Of a stretch of DNA of 64,000 nt, positions 58,848 to 64,000 are shown piece by piece (positions within the stretch are counted from its first letter, which is position 1; each line of letters opens with the position of its first letter). The notes beneath the pieces were generated by a model. The model was not told the DNA's origin, did not search any database, and saw only the letters and a list, made by a program, of their open reading frames with translations. The stretch spans positions 462,299 through 526,298 of the forward strand of contig NZ_LN929896.1 in assembly GCF_001493375.1 (NCBI RefSeq). The letters run 5' to 3'. A program made the translations under genes and the position numbers. This stretch comes from Streptomyces specialis (GTDB lineage: Bacteria > Actinomycetota > Actinomycetes > Streptomycetales > Streptomycetaceae).

Positions 58848-58874
58848 GGCCCCGACGGTACCTGCGGGCACGCG

Positions 58875-59837
58875 TCAGGCGCCGAAGTGGTCCCAGCCGC
58901 CCGCCTGGTCCCAGGCGGCGCCGTCCACGGTCACCGGCGGGGCGTTCCGGCCGCGCGCGGGCAGGGCCTGGCCGATCGTCCGCCAGCGGGCGGGCAGTTT
59001 GGTCTCGGGCGGAAATGTGGCGACGAGCGCGTGGTCCTCGCCGCCGGTGAGGACCCACTGGAGCGGGTCGACGCCGACGGCCTGCCCGATGTCCGACATC
59101 TGGGCGGGGACGTCCAGCGAGGCGGAGACGATGTCGACGCGCACCTTGCTGCTGAGCGCGATGTGCCCGAGGTCCGCGACGAGTCCGTCGCTGACGTCGG
59201 TCATGGCGGTGGCGCCGAGGGCGGCGGCGGCCGGGCCCGCGACGTAGGGCGGCTCGGGCCGGCGGTGGGCCTCGACGAACGCGCGGGGGGATCGGAAGCC
59301 GCGGGAGAGGACGGCGTGCCCGGCGGCCGACCAGCCCAGCCAGCCGGTGACGGCGACGATGTCCCCGGCTCTGGCGCCGGACCGGGTGACGGGCTCCCGG
59401 CCGCGCAGGTCGCCCAGGGCCGTGATGGAGACGGTGATGAGGTCGCCCCTGACCACGTCCCCGCCGGCCACTCCGGCGCCGGCGACGCGGCATTCGTCGC
59501 GGATGCCGTCCATCAGTTCCACGGGCCAGGTGACGGGGAGTTCGGCGGGGACCACGAGCCCGACGAGCACCGCCGTGGGCACGGCGCCCATCGCGGCGAC
59601 GTCGGCGAGGTTCTGGGCGGCGGCCTTGCGGCCGACGTCGTACGCGGTGGACCAGTCGCGGCGGAAGTGCCGTCCCTCCAGCAGGATGTCGGTGGTGGCG
59701 ACGACCCTGCGGTCCGGGGCCGCCACCACCGCCGCGTCGTCCCCCGGGCCCAGCCGCACCGCGGGCGTCCCGGTGATCCGGGACGTCAGCTCCCGGATCA
59801 GCCCGAACTCCCCGAGCTCCCCCACACTGCCCTTCAC
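58875..59837 (-). CDS. thiL: Thiamine-monophosphate kinase (320 aa)
   Basis: PurM-like kinase converting thiamine phosphate to TPP. Metal and substrate motifs are RLGPGDDAAVV, ATTDILLEGRHFRRDW, NLADVAAMGA, GGDVVRGD, TDVSDGLVADLGH and TGGEDHALVA. The GTG start has GAGGAG seven bases upstream. First gene of thiL-thiD, divergent from the RAM-domain gene at 59971. Confidence 0.94.
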   Translation of the reverse strand: MKGSVGELGEFGLIRELTSRITGTPAVRLGPGDDAAVVAAPDRRVVATTDILLEGRHFRRDWSTAYDVGRKAAAQNLADVAAMGAVPTAVLVGLVVPAELPVTWPVELMDGIRDECRVAGAGVAGGDVVRGDLITVSITALGDLRGREPVTRSGARAGDIVAVTGWLGWSAAGHAVLSRGFRSPRAFVEAHRRPEPPYVAGPAAAALGATAMTDVSDGLVADLGHIALSSKVRVDIVSASLDVPAQMSDIGQAVGVDPLQWVLTGGEDHALVATFPPETKLPARWRTIGQALPARGRNAPPVTVDGAAWDQAGGWDHFGA

Positions 59838-59970
59838 TCAGCTCTCCTCATGCTCGTCTCGCGGCCATCCGTCAACCTGCCGTGACCAGCGGCGGCCTGA
59901 TGTCTCCCCGGTGCTGGTCATGACGCGCTACGGTAGCGCCCCCGTTCCTCGTAGCCGCTGTGGAGGACCC

Positions 59971-60204
59971 GTGGTACAGGCGTACATCCTGATCCAGACC
60001 GAGGTGGGCAGGGCGTCCACCGTGGCCGACGTCATCTCCAAGATCCCAGGTGTCCTCCAGGCCGAGGACGTCACGGGTCCCTATGACGTGATCGTGCGGG
60101 CGGAGGCCGGGAGCGTGGACGAGCTGGGGCGGCTGGTGGTCGCCGAGGTGCAGCGGGTGACCGGTATCACGCGCACGCTGACCTGCCCGGTCGTGCATCT
60201 GTAG
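59971..60204 (+). CDS. Stand-alone Lrp/AsnC ligand-binding (RAM) domain protein (77 aa)
   Basis: VQAYILIQTEVGRASTVADVISKIPGV to TCPVVHL is a complete RAM/ACT-like domain with no DNA-binding half. Such proteins form ring oligomers and may bind amino acids or join full-length Lrp proteins; no role is established here. The GTG has GGAGG four bases upstream. It is a short gene followed after 19 bases by the DUF3515 lipoprotein gene on the same strand. Confidence 0.88.
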   Translation: MVQAYILIQTEVGRASTVADVISKIPGVLQAEDVTGPYDVIVRAEAGSVDELGRLVVAEVQRVTGITRTLTCPVVHL

Positions 60205-60223
60205 CACCGCTTATGCTCGCTGG

Positions 60224-60718
60224 ATGACCTTCAAGGCACTTCGGGCGCTGCCGCTGGTGTGCGCGGCGCTGGTGTCGGCGGCGTGCGCCTCGGGAGGGGA
60301 CGGCCCCGAGGTGACGGAACCGACCCCCACCGGCGAGGCGGCGGACGCGTGCCGGGAGCTGGCGGGCGACCTGCCCGGACGCGTGGACGGCGAGGAACGC
60401 GTATCGGCCGCGGACGGGATGGAGTTCGCCGCGGTATGGGGGGACCCCGCGATCGTGCTGCGCTGCGGCGTCCCGCGCCCGGAGCTGCTGACCCCGGGCA
60501 GCGAGACCTACGATCCGACGGCCGACGCGGTGGAGGTGAACGGGGTGTCGTGGCTCCTGGAGGAGGAGTCCGGCGGCAAGCGGTTCACCACCACGGGACG
60601 CGAGGTGTTCGTCGAGATGACCGTGCCCGACGACTACGCCCCCGAGGTCGATCCGCTGCTCGACGTGGCCGAGGCGGTCGAGGCGCACATCCCGCCGGAC
60701 CCGCTGTACGCGCGGTGA
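60224..60718 (+). CDS. DUF3515 lipoprotein (164 aa)
   Basis: Signal peptide (TFKALRALPLVCAALVSAAC) with lipobox SAAC, so the mature protein is lipid-anchored outside the membrane. The body (ACRELAGDLPGRV, AVWGDPAIVLRCGVPRPELL, NGVSWLLEEESGGKRFTTTGR, VFVEMTVPDDY) fits the actinobacterial DUF3515 family, which often lies next to ddl, as here. Two further cysteines may form a disulphide. It is convergent with ddl (three-base gap). Function unknown. Confidence 0.88.
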   Translation: MTFKALRALPLVCAALVSAACASGGDGPEVTEPTPTGEAADACRELAGDLPGRVDGEERVSAADGMEFAAVWGDPAIVLRCGVPRPELLTPGSETYDPTADAVEVNGVSWLLEEESGGKRFTTTGREVFVEMTVPDDYAPEVDPLLDVAEAVEAHIPPDPLYAR

Positions 60719-60721
60719 CCG

Positions 60722-61864
60722 TCAGCGCAGCCCGGTCGGGCGGCGCAGCGCGGCCTGGATGAGGCGGTCCACCAGCTCGGGGTAGTCCACACCGCTGGCC
60801 TGCCACATCCGCGGGAACATCGAGATCGGTGTGAAGCCGGGCATGGTGTTGATCTCGTTGATGACGAACTCGCCGTTCTCCAGCAGGAAGAAGTCGGCGC
60901 GCACCAGGCCCTCGCAGGAGGCCGCGTCGAAGGCGCGCACGGCCAGCTCCCGGACCCGGGCCGTCTGCTCCTCGGTCAGGGGCGCCGGGACGATACCCTC
61001 GGCCGAGTCGATGTACTTGGCCTCGAAGTCGTAGAAGGCGTGGCTGGAGACGGCCGGGATCTCGGCCGGCACGCTGGCGCGGGGGCCGTCCTCGAACTCC
61101 AGCACGCCGCACTCGATCTCGCGCCCCCGCAGCAGCGACTCCACGATGACCTTGGGGTCGTGGCGGCGGGCCTCCGCCAGCGCGTCCTCCAGACCGGAGA
61201 GGTCGTCCACGCGGGAGATGCCGAAGGAGGAGCCGGCGCGGGCGGGCTTCACGAACAGCGGCCAGCCGTGCTCCGCCGCGAAGTCCACGACTCTCTTCCT
61301 GGCCGCCGACGGGTCGTTCTCCCACTCGCGGGGGCGGATCACGGTGTACGGGCCGACGGGCAGGCCGAAGGAGACGAAGACGCGCTTCATGTACTCCTTG
61401 TCCATGCCGATCGCCGAGGACAGCACGCCCGCCCCGACATACGGCACCCCGGACAGCTCCAGCAGCCCCTGGAGCGTGCCGTCCTCGCCGTACGGGCCGT
61501 GGAGCAGCGGGAAGACGACGTCGACCTCGCCGAGGTCCTTGGGCACCGAGCCGGGCTCGGCGTAGACCACCTCGCTGCGGCCCGCGTCGATGGGCAGCAG
61601 CACGCCGCCCGCGCCGGGCTCGGCGATCTGCTCGACGCTGGGCATCCGGCGTTCGCTGATCGCCATCCGGTCCGGATCGTCGGCGGTCAGGGCCCACCGT
61701 CCGTCGGCGGTGATGCCGATGGGCAGCACGTCGTAACGGGTGCGGTCGATGGCGCGCAGCACGGCTCCGGCGGTGACCACCGAGATGGCGTGCTCCGAGC
61801 TTCGGCCGCCGAAGACGACGGCGACGCGGGGCTTGGGGCTCTGGGAAGAGGGCTCGCTGCTCAT
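60722..61864 (-). CDS. ddl: D-alanine--D-alanine ligase (380 aa)
   Basis: ATP-grasp enzyme of peptidoglycan synthesis. Motifs: VAVVFGGRSSEHAISV, FPLLHGPYGEDGTLQGLLE, AIGMDKEYMKRVF, FVKPARAGSSFGI, FYDFEAKYID and FVINEINTMPGFTPISMFP. The residues look like a D-Ala-D-Ala rather than a D-Ala-D-Lac enzyme, though this cannot be settled by eye. It lies 34 bases downstream of gpsA on the same strand. Confidence 0.95.
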   Translation of the reverse strand: MSSEPSSQSPKPRVAVVFGGRSSEHAISVVTAGAVLRAIDRTRYDVLPIGITADGRWALTADDPDRMAISERRMPSVEQIAEPGAGGVLLPIDAGRSEVVYAEPGSVPKDLGEVDVVFPLLHGPYGEDGTLQGLLELSGVPYVGAGVLSSAIGMDKEYMKRVFVSFGLPVGPYTVIRPREWENDPSAARKRVVDFAAEHGWPLFVKPARAGSSFGISRVDDLSGLEDALAEARRHDPKVIVESLLRGREIECGVLEFEDGPRASVPAEIPAVSSHAFYDFEAKYIDSAEGIVPAPLTEEQTARVRELAVRAFDAASCEGLVRADFFLLENGEFVINEINTMPGFTPISMFPRMWQASGVDYPELVDRLIQAALRRPTGLR

Positions 61865-61898
61865 AACGCTCTGAGGCTACCCAACGGGGTCGCCTCCG

Positions 61899-62900
61899 TC
61901 AGCGGTGTTCGGCCTTGGCGGTTCGCGACATCAGCTCTTCGACGGCCACCTGGGGGGCGGTACCGCGGTGCACGATGCCCACCACCGTCTCCGTCAGCGG
62001 CATGTCGACGCCATGACGGCGCGCCAGGTCGAGGACGGAACGGCAGGACTTGACGCCCTCGGCGGTCTGCCGGGTGACGGCGATGGTCTCCTCCAGCGTC
62101 ATGCCGCGGCCGAGGTTGGTGCCAAAGGTGTGGTTGCGGGAGAGCGGCGAGGAGCAGGTGGCGATCAGGTCGCCCATGCCGGCGAGCCCGGCGAACGTCT
62201 GCGGGTCGGCGCCCATGGCGAGCCCCAGACGCGCGGTCTCGGCGAGGCCGCGGGTCATCAGCGACGCCTTGGTGTTGTCGCCCAGGCCCATGCCGTCGGC
62301 GATGCCGACGGCGAGCGCGATGACGTTCTTCACGGCGCCGCCCAGTTCGCAGCCGACCACGTCGGTGTTGGTGTACGGGCGGAAGTACGGCGTGTGGCAG
62401 GCGGCCTGGAGCCGTCGGGCCACCTCCTCGTCGCGGCAGGCGACGACGGAGGCGGCGGGCTGCCGTTCGGCGATCTCCCGGGCGAGGTTGGGTCCCGAGA
62501 GCACGGCCACCCGCTCCGGTCCCACGCCCGCGACCTCTTCGACGACCTCGCTCATCCGCTTCGCGGTGCCCAGTTCGACGCCCTTCATCAGGGAGACGAG
62601 GACGGTGTCGGGCGCCAGCAGGCCGGCCCAGGCGGCGAGGTTGCCGCGGAGCGTCTGCGACGGGACGGCGAGCACGGTGAACTCCGCGTCCCGTGCCGCC
62701 TCGGCGGGGTCGGGGGTGGCCCGCAGCCCCTTGGGCAGCTCGATGCCGGGCAGGGAGTCCGGGTTGACCCGGGCCGTGTTGACGGCCTCGGCCAGCTCGG
62801 GGCGGCGGCCCCACAGGGTCACCTCGCAGCCCGCGTCGGCGAGGACCATGGCGAACGCGGTCCCCCAGGAGCCGGTTCCGTAGACGGCGGCACGTGTCAC
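61899..62900 (-). CDS. gpsA: Glycerol-3-phosphate dehydrogenase [NAD(P)+] (333 aa)
   Basis: Makes sn-glycerol 3-phosphate for phospholipids. NAD-binding AAVYGTGSWGTAFA at the start, NPDSLPGIELP, VLSGPNLAREIA, the catalytic Lys region GCELGGAVKNVIALAVGI, and GLAGMGDLIATCSSPLSRNHTFG. The GTG at 62900 overlaps the plsC stop by four bases (GTGA), so acyltransferase and dehydrogenase are coupled, linking substrate supply to phosphatidate formation. Confidence 0.95.
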   Translation of the reverse strand: MTRAAVYGTGSWGTAFAMVLADAGCEVTLWGRRPELAEAVNTARVNPDSLPGIELPKGLRATPDPAEAARDAEFTVLAVPSQTLRGNLAAWAGLLAPDTVLVSLMKGVELGTAKRMSEVVEEVAGVGPERVAVLSGPNLAREIAERQPAASVVACRDEEVARRLQAACHTPYFRPYTNTDVVGCELGGAVKNVIALAVGIADGMGLGDNTKASLMTRGLAETARLGLAMGADPQTFAGLAGMGDLIATCSSPLSRNHTFGTNLGRGMTLEETIAVTRQTAEGVKSCRSVLDLARRHGVDMPLTETVVGIVHRGTAPQVAVEELMSRTAKAEHR

Positions 62901-63658
62901 TCCGCGTTCTCCTCCTCCGGGGCGGTCCGCCGGACGCGCCGCTCGGGCGTCGTCCGGCGGTGGGCATAGCGCTCCGCGGGCGGGGGCTCGTGGCGCACGT
63001 CGGCCAACAGTTCGGTGATGGCATCCATGATGCGGTCCGTCGCCTCGCGCAGCACCTCGGGGGTGGGCTGCCGGCCGTAGAACTCGCCCAGATCGACGGG
63101 CGGTCCCGCGACGACGACGAGCGTCTTGCGGGGGCGCAGCCGGAGTCGTCGCTCCGTGGCGTAGGGCGGCATCGCCTCGTGGGCGCCCCACTGGGCGACG
63201 GGGATGACGGGGGCCCGGGTGAGGAGCGCGACGCGGGCGGCGCCCGACTTGCCCTCCATGGGCCACAGCCGCGGGTCGCGGGTGAGCGTGCCCTCGGGGT
63301 AGAACGCGACGCATTCTCCCCGGTGCACGGCCTCCACGGCGGCGCGGAAGGCGTCGGCGGCGTCGAGGGTGTCCCGGTAGACGGGGATCTGGCCGGTGCC
63401 CCGCATGAATCGGCCGACGGCGCCGCGCTGGAAGAGGCTGACCTTGGCGAGGAATCGCGGCGGCCTGCCGGTGTTGTACTGGAAGTGCGCGTAGGAGAGC
63501 GGGTCGAGATAGGAGTTGTGATTCACCGCCGTGATGAATCCCCCCTCATCGGGAATATGCTCCATTCCCCGCCAGTCCCGGCTGAAGAGCAGCAACAGCG
63601 GCGGTTTTACCAGAATTGCGGCCAATCGGTACCAGAAGCCGATTCTGCGGCGAGACAC
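62897..63658 (-). CDS. plsC: 1-acyl-sn-glycerol-3-phosphate acyltransferase (253 aa)
   Basis: Lysophosphatidate acyltransferase family. The catalytic HX4D is His47-Asp52 in NHNSYLDP, and the acyl-acceptor motif is FYPEGTLTRD. An N-terminal amphipathic/hydrophobic stretch (RLAAILVKPPLLLLF) associates it with the membrane. The C-terminus is a basic, Arg-rich tail. The GTG at 63658 has GAGGAGAGG upstream; the frame open to 63760 is not supported. First gene of plsC-gpsA-ddl. Confidence 0.92.
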   Translation of the reverse strand: MSRRRIGFWYRLAAILVKPPLLLLFSRDWRGMEHIPDEGGFITAVNHNSYLDPLSYAHFQYNTGRPPRFLAKVSLFQRGAVGRFMRGTGQIPVYRDTLDAADAFRAAVEAVHRGECVAFYPEGTLTRDPRLWPMEGKSGAARVALLTRAPVIPVAQWGAHEAMPPYATERRLRLRPRKTLVVVAGPPVDLGEFYGRQPTPEVLREATDRIMDAITELLADVRHEPPPAERYAHRRTTPERRVRRTAPEEENAE

Positions 63659-63880
63659 TCGGTCACCCTCTCCTCTTGCGCTGCTCCGACGTGGCCCGGT
63701 GCGGACAGCCGGATCGCGCTCGCCCCGGGCCGGGGGCCGCCCAGCGAACCTCACCGTCACGGCGGGTCTGTTTGCACCCTAATGCGCACCGCTCGCGCGG
63801 GCACCGGAAGGCCGCCGCCGGGCGACCGCTCCCCACCGGCCGGGGACGATCAGGATGATCAGGACGAGGAGAATGGCAGG
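63659..63880. promoter_or_regulatory. Divergent plsC-cofC intergenic region, 222 bp
   Basis: Promoters for plsC (minus) and cofC (plus) should lie here. I see no clear operator or convincing -35/-10 pair. GC-rich runs near 63716-63745 could fold. AGGAGAA lies just before the cofC start. Confidence 0.4.
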
Positions 63881-64000
63881 ATGCGAGACACCCGATGGTC
63901 GCTGGTGGTGCCCCTGAAGCCGCTGGCGCTGGCCAAGAGCAGGCTCGCGCCCGTGGCCGGGGACACGCTGCGGCCCTCGCTCGCGCTGGCCTTCGCCGAG
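63881..64000 (+). CDS. cofC: 2-phospho-L-lactate guanylyltransferase CofC, N-terminal 40 residues (runs off window)
   Basis: The visible part, starting MRDTRWSLVVPLKPLALAKSR, has the CofC opening with the nucleotide-binding strand and Lys-containing loop (VPLKPLALAKSRLAP). CofC makes lactyl-2-diphospho-5'-guanosine (or the phosphoenolpyruvyl analogue in actinobacteria) for coenzyme F420. An AGGAGAA lies upstream. The rest of the gene is beyond position 64000. Confidence 0.85.
   Translation, partial: MRDTRWSLVVPLKPLALAKSRLAPVAGDTLRPSLALAFAE

Overview
The window is a stretch of core chromosome from a Streptomyces or a very close relative. The evidence is very high GC throughout, frequent GTG/TTG starts and 1-8 bp start/stop overlaps, the sporulation sigma factor WhiG, the developmental repressor NsdA, four clustered type I signal peptidases, and a gene order that broadly follows the region I remember around SCO5558-SCO5662 of S. 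coelicolor. I see no tRNA, rRNA, CRISPR array, insertion sequence, prophage or biosynthetic cluster.

Layout. 0.1-11.1 kb: a prim-pol-like hypothetical, a membrane protein, a probable 6-aminodeoxyfutalosine deaminase coupled to a glycerophosphodiester phosphodiesterase, an aldehyde dehydrogenase, an ABC ATPase/permease pair, and a thiBPQ thiamine transporter under a clear TPP riboswitch. 11.1-16.7 kb (minus): rlmN, cdsA, frr, pyrH, tsf, rpsB. 17.1-21.7 kb: yraN-comM-dprA-whiG on plus with an M23 peptidase on minus; this block is inverted relative to the ancestral actinobacterial order and is flanked by short inverted repeats containing DnaA boxes. 21.8-34.9 kb (minus): DUF2469, four lepB genes, rplS, trmD, rimM, khpA, rpsP, a SprT-like protein, an archaeal-type proS, ffh, glnD. 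35-36.7 kb: glnB and amtB behind a GlnR site. 36.9-46.3 kb: nsdA, a second prim-pol-like gene, ftsY, glcP, smc and a small coiled-coil gene. 46.6-55.9 kb: acyP, a CAP-domain protein, mutM, rnc, rpmF, a coiled-coil/DUF177 fusion, coaD, rsmD, two hypotheticals, recG. 56-64 kb: a FakA-like DAK protein, rpmB, thiD, thiL, a stand-alone RAM domain, a DUF3515 lipoprotein, ddl, gpsA, plsC and the start of cofC.

Together these genes cover translation (ribosomal proteins, tRNA/rRNA modification, release and elongation factors), membrane targeting (SRP Ffh/FtsY and signal peptidases), nitrogen sensing (AmtB-GlnB-GlnD), thiamine uptake and activation, chromosome maintenance (Smc, RecG, DprA, ComM, MutM) and development (WhiG, NsdA, RNase III/AbsB).

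The most important observation is technical. At two places (about 6400-6595 and 54993-55140) the sequence is not genomic. It closely resembles Illumina Nextera adapter with the same i5 index (TATCCTCT/AGAGGATA), followed in one case by poly-G. These artefacts break an ABC permease and recG, so neither should be read as a pseudogene. A one-base frameshift in glcP and possible internal deletions in the M23 gene and in the coiled-coil/DUF177 fusion should be judged with the same caution. The best biological observation is the inverted yraN-whiG-M23 block. I found no convincing novel multi-gene system.
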